Source: Dyadobacter sp. CECT 9275
GTDB lineage: Bacteria > Bacteroidota > Bacteroidia > Cytophagales > Spirosomataceae
Assembly (NCBI RefSeq): GCF_907164905.1
Contig: NZ_CAJRAF010000001.1
Location: 841,001 to 905,000 of the forward strand
Direction: 5' to 3'
Length of the DNA stretch: 64,000 nucleotides
The translations under genes and the position numbers were made by a program. The notes beneath the pieces are model-generated. The model was not told the origin of the DNA, made no database searches, and was given only the letters and a program-made list of their open reading frames with translations. Of this stretch, positions 26,237-35,069 are shown one piece after another (position 1 is the stretch's first letter; each line of letters begins with the position of its first letter).

Positions 26237-27517
26237 TTATCTGCGCCTGTTCCACTCAACGGTTCTGTAACCAATGAGTAAATCGGATCTTCCGGCAGGT
26301 GGACGGTAGTATACCAGAATATCAAAATCGTTTTCAGTAGTGGCATAATTTCCTTCTACATAAGCTTCGTCCGATTTCTGGTCAGTATTGTTAACGGCTA
26401 CGTAATCGTAATTAATAACACCCTGTTTGATCATTATTTCAACTTCATACACCTTCAAATCCGGGTTATAAGTCATTTTATTCCGCTCGTTCAGCTGCCA
26501 CAGATTGAAAGCTCCGTTGGCATAGTAGGTGAGGCCGGGATCTTCTTCGGTTTTCAAAGTAAAAAGTACCGGTGTGTAGTCGGCCTCAATACTTCCCCTG
26601 CCAGACTCCCGGTGATCTATCACATACTGACCGTTAAAATCATCAATCTGCAAATAGCCATTATCAGCCCTGAATTTATCCGGGAAAAGCAGGAGGCGTG
26701 TGAAATCCTGGGTTTTTTCCAGTGCCTGAATACCATACCCCCTTGCAGCGGTGGTCCGGCTATCGAAATACCGGAATTCGTTTCCTCCGGGAAATGTGTT
26801 TTCGAGGTCAAAGAAATTATATTCAAGCAACTGGTCAAAAGGTCGTACGTTGGTGGGCTTGAAACCTGTACGGATCTGATCCCATCTGAAATTTTTTCTC
26901 ATCACCACTTTCAGATCTGACTGCGGAGCGTTCAGGGGCAAACCTTTGTAATCAATCTTGAAATCGATCTGCTGGTCGGAGAACTGCTGTTGAATGCCCT
27001 GCGAAAAACGCGCTTGTGCAGTGATATTTACTTTGGTATCATAAAGCATGAACCGACGGCTTAAAACTGGTTTTCTGTCATCGTCATAAATAACCACCAG
27101 GTAATTTCCTGAAAGCTTCAACCTCGGTATTTCAAAGCTGTAGTGCACATAGGGTACCTTGGTGCTGAAAGACTGGGTCCTGTCGATCAGCGGGTAATCA
27201 TTAAATTCAAAGGTGAACTCTATATCATTAAGATTGGATTTCTTCCAATCGGCGTTACAGTGGAAAATCTTGGCACGGTACCCGACAGATCTGCCCGACA
27301 GATCATCAAATTCCAGGACAAGAGGTACCTGGCTCAGCAGAGGAATGACAGGAGGGCTCAAAAGTCTTTTGGGGTTTTCAGGGTCATTTATGGCCGGATA
27401 AAGCAGTACAGTCGCTATGTTGGGATTATAAATATGATCTTCAAACAACACCGGTGCTTGCTGGGCACGTGATGAAGTGTAACAAAAAACGATCAGGATG
27501 ATCAGAACGCTTCGCAT
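26237..27517 (-). CDS. T9SS plug-domain protein (DUF5103)
   Basis: Secreted protein (signal peptide MRSVLIILIVFCYTSSRAQ, 426 residues) of the DUF5103 family, whose first domain is now named the type IX secretion system plug domain: such a protein was found closing the periplasmic end of the SprA translocon. Visible family features are the opening segment with NPNIATVLLYPA, LVLEFDDLSG, AKIFHCNADWKKSNL and, near the C-terminus, YEVEIMIKQGVINYDYVA. It is convergent with gldN, placing it beside the GldKLMN genes. Function as plug is known for the family and inferred here. Confidence 0.88.
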   Translation of the reverse strand: MRSVLIILIVFCYTSSRAQQAPVLFEDHIYNPNIATVLLYPAINDPENPKRLLSPPVIPLLSQVPLVLEFDDLSGRSVGYRAKIFHCNADWKKSNLNDIEFTFEFNDYPLIDRTQSFSTKVPYVHYSFEIPRLKLSGNYLVVIYDDDRKPVLSRRFMLYDTKVNITAQARFSQGIQQQFSDQQIDFKIDYKGLPLNAPQSDLKVVMRKNFRWDQIRTGFKPTNVRPFDQLLEYNFFDLENTFPGGNEFRYFDSRTTAARGYGIQALEKTQDFTRLLLFPDKFRADNGYLQIDDFNGQYVIDHRESGRGSIEADYTPVLFTLKTEEDPGLTYYANGAFNLWQLNERNKMTYNPDLKVYEVEIMIKQGVINYDYVAVNNTDQKSDEAYVEGNYATTENDFDILVYYRPPAGRSDLLIGYRTVEWNRRR

Positions 27518-27599
27518 GGTCGGGGTTTTTGATTTTAACGCAATTTTCCTGGCTTTAAGTACAATGTAGGTTTTATTCCTGGGATGGGCAATACAACAA

Positions 27600-27630
27600 A
27601 AAGAGGAAGCCTTTGTAGAGCCTCCTCTTT
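27600..27630 (-). terminator. Terminator of the ABC-F gene
   Basis: AAAGAGGAAGC and GCCTCCTCTTT pair with one mismatch; on the minus strand the stem is followed by TTTTTGTT. Confidence 0.75.
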
Positions 27631-27650
27631 CATATTTGATTTGGATAATG

Positions 27651-29594
27651 TTATCCGGCCAGTTCTTCCACCGCCATCATTGCTTTTTCCCAATCTGCGG
27701 TTGCATTATCCAGCTTGTTTTTTACATCGGTATAAAACCTGTTAAGCTCTGCCAGCGCAACGGGATCGTTGTATATTTTAGGGTCCGCCAGTTTAGTTTC
27801 GGTATCGGCCTTCTTGTTTTCCAGATTATTGATCGTATTCTCGAGTTCCTCTACCTGTTTTTGTGCTTTCTTCAATTTCTGCACATCCTCATTGCTGGTT
27901 GGTTTTGCGGGCTTGTTTTGGTTTCCCGCTGACTGCGCAGATTTCTTTTGGGGTGGTGCGCTGCTCACGACTGCTTTTTCACTTACGGCCGATTGCAAGC
28001 CTCTTTCCGCCACCCAGATTTCGTACTCTTCATACGTGCCAGGGTATTCCTTGATCTGATGATCCTCGATGTACCAGATCTTGTTGGCGATATTCTCTAC
28101 GAAGTAACGGTCGTGGGAAACAACGATGTAACTGCCTTCATACTGCTGCAATGCCTGGATAAGAATGTTAACCGACTGCATATCCAAGTGGTTGGTAGGC
28201 TCATCCAGTAAAAGGAAATTGGCTTGCGAAAGCAATACCTTTGCCAAAGCAACCCTGGATTTTTCACCTCCAGATAATACCTTTATCTTTTTGAATACAT
28301 CGTCTCCCGAAAAAAGAAAACAGCCCAGTACGGTCCGCAGTTCTGTTTCCGTTTTGGTCGAGTTTGCGTATTTAAGTTCTTCTAGCAGGTTATGCTGAAC
28401 ATTAAGGGACTCAAGCTGGTGCTGTGCGTAAAATGTGAAGGATACATTGTGACCAAGCCTTCTCTTGCCTTCAATCGGTTCGGTACCTGCTACCACGCGC
28501 AAGACGGTGGACTTACCTCTTCCGTTGGCGCCTATCAGGGCAATTTTATCGCCCCGTTCCATGCTGATATTGGTGCCTTCCAGAATGACTTTGTCGCCGT
28601 ATGCTTTCGAGGCGTCTTCCAGCTGGAATACATGGCGGCCGGGCTGGGTTGTAAACTGGAACCTGAAATGCACTTTTGCATTTTCATCAATTACTTCATC
28701 CACGGTTTCCATCCGGTCAAGCGCTTTCACACGGCTTTGTACCTGTTTGGATTTGGTAGCTTTGGCTTTAAATCGTTCAATAAAGCGCTCTGTCTGGCGG
28801 ATCTTGGCCTGCTGATTTTCGTATGCGCCACGCTGTATATCATTACGCAGTGCTTTTTCTTCGATATAAAAAGAATAGTTTCCTGCGTAATAATTGAGTT
28901 TTCCTCCTGAAACTTCCACGGTTGTATCAATGGTATTGTCCAGGAACTGCCTGTCGTGAGAAACAACGATCACTGCTCCTTCATAGCTTTGTACATATTT
29001 CTCCACCCACTGGATAGATGGTAAGTCAAGGTGGTTGGTAGGCTCATCGAGCATCAGCAGCGATGGTTTCTGAAGCAAAAGCTTGGCCAGCATCACACGC
29101 ATACGCCACCCTCCGGAGAACAACCGTAAAGGCCTGTGAAGATCATCGGTTACAAAACCAAGACCCTCCAGGATAGCCTCTGCCTTGGATTGAACGGTAT
29201 ATCCGTCCAGTGCCTCAAATTCTTCCTGTACACGGGCCAGTTTATCCACGAGTTCATCACGGTAATTGTGCTCCATTTCATGCAGGATTTTATCTATCTG
29301 TACTTGCAGTTCATTTTGCCGTTCGAAGGCCTGCATGGCTACGGATAAAATGGAATCGTCGCTTTGATAGGAAAGTAAATCCTGGTTAAGAAAGCCGATT
29401 GTACAGTCGCCTGATTTGGAAATGTGCCCACCATCCGGCTGGAATTCACCGTTGATCATTCTCAAAAGGGTAGACTTCCCCGTTCCGTTGAGTCCGATAA
29501 GGCCTATTTTTTGTTTTGGCTTAATATGTAACGACGCGCTGTCATAAAGTGCGCGGTCGCCAAGAAAATAACTGAGGTTCGTAATCGCGATCAT
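27651..29594 (-). CDS. ABC-F family ATP-binding protein
   Basis: Soluble ATPase of the ABC-F type, which binds the ribosome and relieves stalling or gives resistance to ribosome-targeting antibiotics. Two nucleotide-binding domains: Walker A GLNGTGKST (about residue 36) and GANGRGKST (about 350); signature motifs LFSGGWRMRV and LSGGEKSRV; Walker B LLMLDEPTNHLD and LLLDEPTNHLD. A charged linker joins them, and a C-terminal coiled-coil domain (about 560-647), as in Uup, follows a Ser/Ala/Lys-rich linker. It has no membrane domains. A TACCTTTG -7-like box lies only 4 bases before the ATG (29599-29606, minus strand). Confidence 0.94.
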   Translation of the reverse strand: MIAITNLSYFLGDRALYDSASLHIKPKQKIGLIGLNGTGKSTLLRMINGEFQPDGGHISKSGDCTIGFLNQDLLSYQSDDSILSVAMQAFERQNELQVQIDKILHEMEHNYRDELVDKLARVQEEFEALDGYTVQSKAEAILEGLGFVTDDLHRPLRLFSGGWRMRVMLAKLLLQKPSLLMLDEPTNHLDLPSIQWVEKYVQSYEGAVIVVSHDRQFLDNTIDTTVEVSGGKLNYYAGNYSFYIEEKALRNDIQRGAYENQQAKIRQTERFIERFKAKATKSKQVQSRVKALDRMETVDEVIDENAKVHFRFQFTTQPGRHVFQLEDASKAYGDKVILEGTNISMERGDKIALIGANGRGKSTVLRVVAGTEPIEGKRRLGHNVSFTFYAQHQLESLNVQHNLLEELKYANSTKTETELRTVLGCFLFSGDDVFKKIKVLSGGEKSRVALAKVLLSQANFLLLDEPTNHLDMQSVNILIQALQQYEGSYIVVSHDRYFVENIANKIWYIEDHQIKEYPGTYEEYEIWVAERGLQSAVSEKAVVSSAPPQKKSAQSAGNQNKPAKPTSNEDVQKLKKAQKQVEELENTINNLENKKADTETKLADPKIYNDPVALAELNRFYTDVKNKLDNATADWEKAMMAVEELAG

Positions 29595-29598
29595 GTCG

Positions 29599-29606
29599 CA
29601 AAGGTA
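29599..29606 (-). promoter_or_regulatory. Possible -7 box TACCTTTG abutting the ABC-F start
   Basis: Exact TAnnTTTG on the minus strand, ending 4 bases before the ATG. If used, the mRNA would begin at or near the start codon (leaderless). Confidence 0.35.
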
Positions 29607-29809
29607 CGGCGAAAGATGCAGATAGCGAAAGGGTAATTGTTGGAATAGTTATAAAATGAAACACTTGGTAAGTAATCCAACATTATTCCTGTAAATTTGG
29701 GTAGGAAATTGTGCAAATAATTTCTTGCGTACCTTTCTCAAACCAATAGGGCCTGGTGTTACCAGTTTGCAGACGTAAGCCCAGGTCACTGTACTTAACC
29801 AACTATCTT

Positions 29810-30391
29810 TTGAACAACCTATTTCCCATATTCGTCAAACTGGAACAACTTCATACTTTAATCGTAGGGGGAGGTTATGTTGGATTAGAAAAGATCAGCG
29901 CGGTACTGGCCAATTCCCCTCAAGCAATGGTTACACTGGTAGCACCTGAAATCAGGGAGGAAATCAGGGAGTTGGCAGCGAGCAATGCAAAAGTGTCACT
30001 GATCAACAGGAAATTTGAAGAAACAGATTTGTTTGAGAAAGATCTCGTTATTGTTGCAACCAATGACAAAGCCGAAAATGAAAATATCAGCAATCTGGCG
30101 CGAGCCCGTCACTTGCTCACCAACGTTGCAGATACCCCGGGCCTTTGTGATTTTTACCTTTCTTCGGTTGTCAGGAAGGGTAACCTGAAGGTTGCTATCT
30201 CAACCAACGGTATGTCACCGACTATGGCAAAGCGTTTGAAAGAAGTACTTGCAGAGGCACTTCCGGATAACCTGGAAACTGCTATGGAGCAGCTCAAGGC
30301 CGTCAGAGAGATGTTGCGCGGTGATTTTACCAGCAAAGTTGATGAGCTCAACAAAATTACCTCGGTTCTGATCAGCAGGAAGGAGGAATAA
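29810..30391 (+). CDS. Precorrin-2 dehydrogenase / siroheme synthase-like protein
   Basis: Bifunctional NAD-dependent dehydrogenase and ferrochelatase of the CysG N-terminal/Met8 type, converting precorrin-2 via sirohydrochlorin to siroheme, the cofactor of sulfite and nitrite reductases. The nucleotide-binding LIVGGGYVGLEK loop lies near the N-terminus; NVADTPGLCDFYL and ISTNGMSPTMAKRLKE are the family's active-site and dimer motifs. No ATG precedes the domain: the frame is open from a GTG at 29756, and a TTG at 29810 gives (M)NNLFPIFVKLE, the usual opening of the family, and is preferred. The methyltransferase half of CysG is absent. Confidence 0.88.
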   Translation: MNNLFPIFVKLEQLHTLIVGGGYVGLEKISAVLANSPQAMVTLVAPEIREEIRELAASNAKVSLINRKFEETDLFEKDLVIVATNDKAENENISNLARARHLLTNVADTPGLCDFYLSSVVRKGNLKVAISTNGMSPTMAKRLKEVLAEALPDNLETAMEQLKAVREMLRGDFTSKVDELNKITSVLISRKEE

Positions 30392-30697
30392 CAACACCGT
30401 CAAGGACAGTTCGAGGAATGTTGGTTGCGATTCTTTTTTGGTTCTATTCACGCTCCAATCGCATGCCTCAAAAAATGAAAGTGTTGAAAACATACGCCTG
30501 GCTAGGTTGGTGAGATCCGTCTTGCCAGGCTATGTATTGCAACTAGTTCTAGTTTCGGTGTTAAATTTTTTGAAGTAATTTGACAAGGTTGTTTGTGTAA
30601 AAGCTGGGAAACCACTTACATTTATGGAATTTAAACGCACGGCAACAGTTCATTCCGGTCAAATCTTTTTTGGTACTACCTTTCTTTTGGGCATTTT
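30392..30697. promoter_or_regulatory. Structured gap before a response regulator
   Basis: 306 bases without a gene. A hairpin (ACATA-c-GCCTGGC with GCCAGGC-TATGT, 30490-30502 and 30524-30535) and a palindrome AACTAG-TT-CTAGTT (30541-30554) lie in the middle. TTTG (30592-30595) and TACATTTA (30617-30624) resemble a promoter for the regulator at 30698. Confidence 0.4.
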
Positions 30698-31378
30698 ATG
30701 GCAATTCGCCTCTTAATTGTTGATGATCACTCCGTAGTGAGGCAAGGAATTATAGCCCTTCTTGAAGACGAAGAGGATATTGATATTGTAGGAGAGGCAG
30801 GTGATGGGGACGAGGTAGCCGAGGCAATCATCAGGTACAGCCCGGATGTTATTCTTCTGGACATCACAATGCCCAGGATGTCGGGTACGGAGGTGATGCA
30901 GTGGATGCCTGCCCGCTTTCCAGAAGTAAAAATTTTGATTTTCAGTATGCACAATAATCCGGATTATATCCTGGCCGCTGTGCATTATGGTGCTTCGGGT
31001 TATCTCCAGAAGGATACCAGCCGCGCCGAAATTCTGAGAGCGGTAAGAAGTGTAGCGAAAGGTGAGCTCTATTTTCCACCCAAGGTATCTTCTATCATCA
31101 TTCAGAACCTTGTAAAAAACGGCAATCATGGCGCGAAACCGAATCTTGTAGGGATAGAGGAAAAAAATGGGGAGTCGGTCTGGAAAAAAATAACTTCCAG
31201 AGAGCAGCAGATCCTAGAATGTCTGATAGAGGGCATGAGCAGCAAAGATATTGCCGAACGTTTTGAGCTCAGTACCAACACCGTGGCTAATCAGCGCGCA
31301 AGTATCATCAAAAAGGCTAACGTAAAAAATACGGCCGAACTGGTGAGCCTTGCATTGAGAGAAAAGTCCAGGGTATAA
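30698..31378 (+). CDS. NarL/FixJ-type response regulator
   Basis: Two-component regulator: receiver domain (residues 1-120) with acidic pair DDHS near the start, the phospho-acceptor Asp in VILLDITMP, the conserved Thr/Ser region FSMHN and Lys in YLQKDTSRAEI; then a LuxR-type helix-turn-helix (about 160-220) with TSREQQILECLIEGMSSKDIAERF and STNTVANQRASIIKKA. No sensor kinase is adjacent. It precedes the SusC/SusD module by 263 bp on the same strand and might control it; that is a guess from position. Confidence 0.93.
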   Translation: MAIRLLIVDDHSVVRQGIIALLEDEEDIDIVGEAGDGDEVAEAIIRYSPDVILLDITMPRMSGTEVMQWMPARFPEVKILIFSMHNNPDYILAAVHYGASGYLQKDTSRAEILRAVRSVAKGELYFPPKVSSIIIQNLVKNGNHGAKPNLVGIEEKNGESVWKKITSREQQILECLIEGMSSKDIAERFELSTNTVANQRASIIKKANVKNTAELVSLALREKSRV

Positions 31379-31641
31379 TTACAATAAAAGGACTTCTAAA
31401 ATAGTTGTATTAATGAAAAATTGGCCTTTAGGTCAAATCACCCCACGTCGAAGAAAGGTTTCCGGGAATTATTTACCTATCGGTTACCATTCTTGAAATT
31501 CTATATTTTACTTTTATTGAAAATTAATTGCGGTCGGTAAGGGATAAAGAACTTCTCGTTTTTTATTTTATTATTGTGTATTATTGATTTTAGGAACCTA
31601 TAAATCCCTTTTATTTAGCGTTATACCTGTACTTTTTACAT

Positions 31642-34600
31642 ATGAAGGTTTATTATCGGATTCGTGGGCTGCGGCTTTGGACGTCTCTCCAGATTGTAGC
31701 GTTTATTGCCATATTTTCATTTCTTTCTCCTTTAGGTGTTTCTGCCGCCATTATTGACGTAAAAGGAGTTGTAAAAAGTGGAACGGGTGAAGTACTGATC
31801 GGCTCTACGATCAGAGTAAAAGGTACTCAGAAGGGAACCGTTACCAACGAAAAAGGGGAGTTCCAGTTACAGGATGTGAACGAAGGTGCCACGCTTGTGG
31901 TGACGATGATCGGTTTCCTCTCTAAAGAGGTACCGGCTTCCCGTAATATGTCCATTGAACTGCAGGAAGATGCCGTTGGGCTACAGGATGTGGTGGTAAC
32001 GGGGTTTCAACAGATTGACAAAAACAAGTTCACTGGATCGGCGGTTACACTCAAATCGGATGATGTAAAAATTGATGGCCTTCCCGACGTAAGCCGTATG
32101 CTGGAAGGCCGTGCGGCGGGTGTTTCCATCCAAAGTGTTTCAGGTACTTTCGGCGCTGCGCCCAAGGTCCGTATCCGTGGGGCTACTTCGCTAAACGGGG
32201 ATAACAAACCTTTATGGGTAGTAGATGGCGTTGTGCTGGAAGATATCGTCAATATTTCCAACGATCAGCTTTCCAGTGGAGATCCCACCACGTTGCTGGG
32301 TTCGGCGGTTGCCGGGCTTAATCCCAATGATATTGAAACTTTTGATATCCTGAAGGACGCTGCCGCTGCGGCATTATACGGTGCCCGCGCCATGAATGGC
32401 GTAATCGTGATCACAACCAAAAAAGGTAAAAGTGGAAAGCCCGTTATTTCCTATTCCGGGAACTTCAGTACGCAGATGAAGCCTCAGTACCGCAATTTCA
32501 ATATTATGAATTCTGCGGAACAAATGTCCGTGCTAGGTGAACTGGAAAGAAAAGGCTACCTGAATTCAGACATCCTGTCTAAACCCGATTATGGCGTTTA
32601 TGGTAAATTTTACGCCTCTCTGGCCGGGGATGACCAGGGGAATTTCCCGATTGTCAACACGCCTGAATCCAAACGAAATTTTCTTTTAAGGTATGCCAAA
32701 GCCAATACCGACTGGTTTGATGTACTCTTTAAGCAGAATTTCATCCAGGAGCATTCACTGAGTATCTCCTTCGGAACGGATAAGTCACAAAGCTATTTTT
32801 CAACCAGTTACCTGCACGACAATGGATGGACTATCGCCGACAAGGTAAGCAGGTATACGTTGAATTTCAGAAATAATTATAAACTTTCCGATAAGGTATC
32901 GCTCGGTTTTTCAACACTGGCATCTGTCAGGAGACAGCAGGTACCGGGTTCTTTAAACAGGAGAAGTAATCCGGTAGAAGGAAAGTTTGACCGGGATTTT
33001 GATATCAATCCATTCAGTTATGCGCTGAACACAAGCAGAACACTTACCGCTTATGACGAAAACGGTGATCTTGAATATTTTCGCAGGAACTTTGCACCTT
33101 TTAATATTATCTCCGAACTGGCCAATAACAAGATTGAGCTGAACCTGGCCGACATAAGGCTGCAAGGTGATTTTTCATACAAGATTACGGATCACCTCAC
33201 GTACGATTTCCTGGGTGCATTAAGGTATATTCAGACAGGGAGGGAGCATCGCATTACGGAACATTCCAACATGGCGAATGCCTACCGCGCCGCTGATAAT
33301 GCCACCATCGCCGATGCCAACAAGTATCTCTACCGCGATCCGGACGATCCGAACGCTTTCCCGGTGGTAGTACTTCCAAGCGGTGGTTTTTATAACCGGA
33401 ACGAAGACCAGATGATCTTCTATAATGTCCGTAATAATTTAAGATATAACCAGACCTTTAGGGAGCGGCACGCGGTTAACTTGCTGGTAGGCCAGGAAAT
33501 AAAATATACCGACCGGAAAAATAGCAACAATACAGGTTACGGTTTTCAGTACGACCAGGGAGGAACACCATTTGTTGACTATAGAATCCTGAAACAGACA
33601 ATAGAATCCAATTTCCCTTACTATGGGATGAGAGAGGACTATGAAAGGTTTGCCGCCTTTTACGGAAGTGCGGGGTATACCCTGGATGACAAATACAACT
33701 TTACTGCCTACCTCCGTTATGACGGGTCCAATGGCTTTGGTAAATCAGCTATTGCGCGCTGGCTGCCCACATATACCGTTGCGGGATCCTGGAATTTTGA
33801 CCGGGAGAATTTTATTAAGAAATTTTCCTGGCTGAGCATGGGGCGGCTCCGGGCCAGCTACGGTCTGTCGGCAGATACAGGGCCAGCAACCAATTCGGCG
33901 GTTTTGTTTCAAAGTATCATTACCAGAAGGCCTTTTGCTGACGAAAAAGAGTCTGCGCTGCAACTTGCCTCTCTTGAAAATACAGAACTTACCTGGGAAA
34001 AGCTTTACAGCGGCAATGTCGGGCTGGACCTGGGCTTCATGGCTAACCGTGTAAATGTTTCGATTGATGGATACATCAGAAACAGTTTTGACCTTATAGA
34101 CGAAATCAAGACGTCCGGAATTGGAGGACAAATCTACAAGGTTGCCAACTATGCGGATATGGAGTCGCACGGTGTGGATGTATCTCTGAATGGTGTAATT
34201 TTCAAAAACAAGGACTGGGATCTTCGTTCTACGGTTAATTTTGGTTATGCCAAAACACTGATTACCAGCGTAGATAACAATCCTGGTATTTTCGATCTGG
34301 TCAAGGCAGAGGGCGCTAACATGCAGGGGCGACCCGTGAGAAGTTTGTTCTCTATTGACTACAAGGCTTTGAATCCCAAAACAGGTGTCCCGATTTTTGT
34401 AAATGAAAATGGAGAGGTAAGCTCTGATGTATATCTTCAGGATCAGAATGTCAGTTACCTGAAATACGAAGGACCCGTGGATCCGCCTTTTACAGGAGGT
34501 TTTAACAATACGCTTACTTATAAGAATATTTCGCTCAACATTCTTTTTACGGCCCAGGCAGGAAATAAAATCCGCCTCAATCCGCTTTACAAAGGGTCGT

Positions 34601-34995
34601 TCAGTGATCTGGACGCGATGCCCAAGGAATTTCTGGACAGGTGGGTAATCCCCGGGGACGAGACGGTAACCAATATGCCTTCCATCAGTGATAAGCTGGA
34701 GCAGCAGTATCTGACGGGCACCTACCCTTATAATATCTATAATTATTCAACGGAAAGGGTTGCAAAAGGAGATTTTATCCGCCTGAAAACGGTATCAGTT
34801 TCCTATAAAGTACCCTTGCCTGCAGTGAAAAAAGTAGGACTTTCGGGAGCAAATATCCAGATTTCATCCATTAATCCATGGCTTGTTTATGCCGATAAAA
34901 AATTGAAAGGACAGGATCCCGAGTTCTTCAACTCAGGAGGGGTTGCCCAGCCTATTCAAAAGCAATTTACAGTTTCATTGAAACTCACGTTATAG
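31642..34995 (+). CDS. SusC-type TonB-dependent outer-membrane transporter
   Basis: A 1117-residue outer-membrane barrel that imports large nutrients using TonB energy, with SusD as its lid. Signal peptide of about 36 residues, a carboxypeptidase-regulatory-like Ig domain (IIDVKGVVKSGTGEVLIGSTIRV, about 36-115), then the SusC/RagA plug with LQDVVVTGFQQ, SRMLEGRAAGVSIQ and DAAAAALYGARAMNGVIVITTKKGK, then the barrel ending FTVSLKLTL. No anti-sigma or ECF sigma gene is next to it. Together with the following SusD, zinc metallohydrolase-like and DUF4302 genes it forms one uptake operon. Confidence 0.95.
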   Translation: MKVYYRIRGLRLWTSLQIVAFIAIFSFLSPLGVSAAIIDVKGVVKSGTGEVLIGSTIRVKGTQKGTVTNEKGEFQLQDVNEGATLVVTMIGFLSKEVPASRNMSIELQEDAVGLQDVVVTGFQQIDKNKFTGSAVTLKSDDVKIDGLPDVSRMLEGRAAGVSIQSVSGTFGAAPKVRIRGATSLNGDNKPLWVVDGVVLEDIVNISNDQLSSGDPTTLLGSAVAGLNPNDIETFDILKDAAAAALYGARAMNGVIVITTKKGKSGKPVISYSGNFSTQMKPQYRNFNIMNSAEQMSVLGELERKGYLNSDILSKPDYGVYGKFYASLAGDDQGNFPIVNTPESKRNFLLRYAKANTDWFDVLFKQNFIQEHSLSISFGTDKSQSYFSTSYLHDNGWTIADKVSRYTLNFRNNYKLSDKVSLGFSTLASVRRQQVPGSLNRRSNPVEGKFDRDFDINPFSYALNTSRTLTAYDENGDLEYFRRNFAPFNIISELANNKIELNLADIRLQGDFSYKITDHLTYDFLGALRYIQTGREHRITEHSNMANAYRAADNATIADANKYLYRDPDDPNAFPVVVLPSGGFYNRNEDQMIFYNVRNNLRYNQTFRERHAVNLLVGQEIKYTDRKNSNNTGYGFQYDQGGTPFVDYRILKQTIESNFPYYGMREDYERFAAFYGSAGYTLDDKYNFTAYLRYDGSNGFGKSAIARWLPTYTVAGSWNFDRENFIKKFSWLSMGRLRASYGLSADTGPATNSAVLFQSIITRRPFADEKESALQLASLENTELTWEKLYSGNVGLDLGFMANRVNVSIDGYIRNSFDLIDEIKTSGIGGQIYKVANYADMESHGVDVSLNGVIFKNKDWDLRSTVNFGYAKTLITSVDNNPGIFDLVKAEGANMQGRPVRSLFSIDYKALNPKTGVPIFVNENGEVSSDVYLQDQNVSYLKYEGPVDPPFTGGFNNTLTYKNISLNILFTAQAGNKIRLNPLYKGSFSDLDAMPKEFLDRWVIPGDETVTNMPSISDKLEQQYLTGTYPYNIYNYSTERVAKGDFIRLKTVSVSYKVPLPAVKKVGLSGANIQISSINPWLVYADKKLKGQDPEFFNSGGVAQPIQKQFTVSLKLTL

Positions 34996-35069
34996 GAGTA
35001 AGATTGGGTGTGTCAAAACCGGTCTGGATGGGTATCAGGCCACTATCTTCCAAGAACAAGATAAAAGAA

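Noticed and set aside
25834..26346. Longer start (26346) for the small protein beside the plug gene
   Set aside because: It would overlap the plug-protein gene by about 110 bp and its first 42 residues look like noise; ATG 26220 fits better.
27769..28910. Several plus-strand open frames across the ABC-F gene
   Set aside because: They are antisense shadows of a strongly conserved minus-strand gene with both ATPase domains intact.
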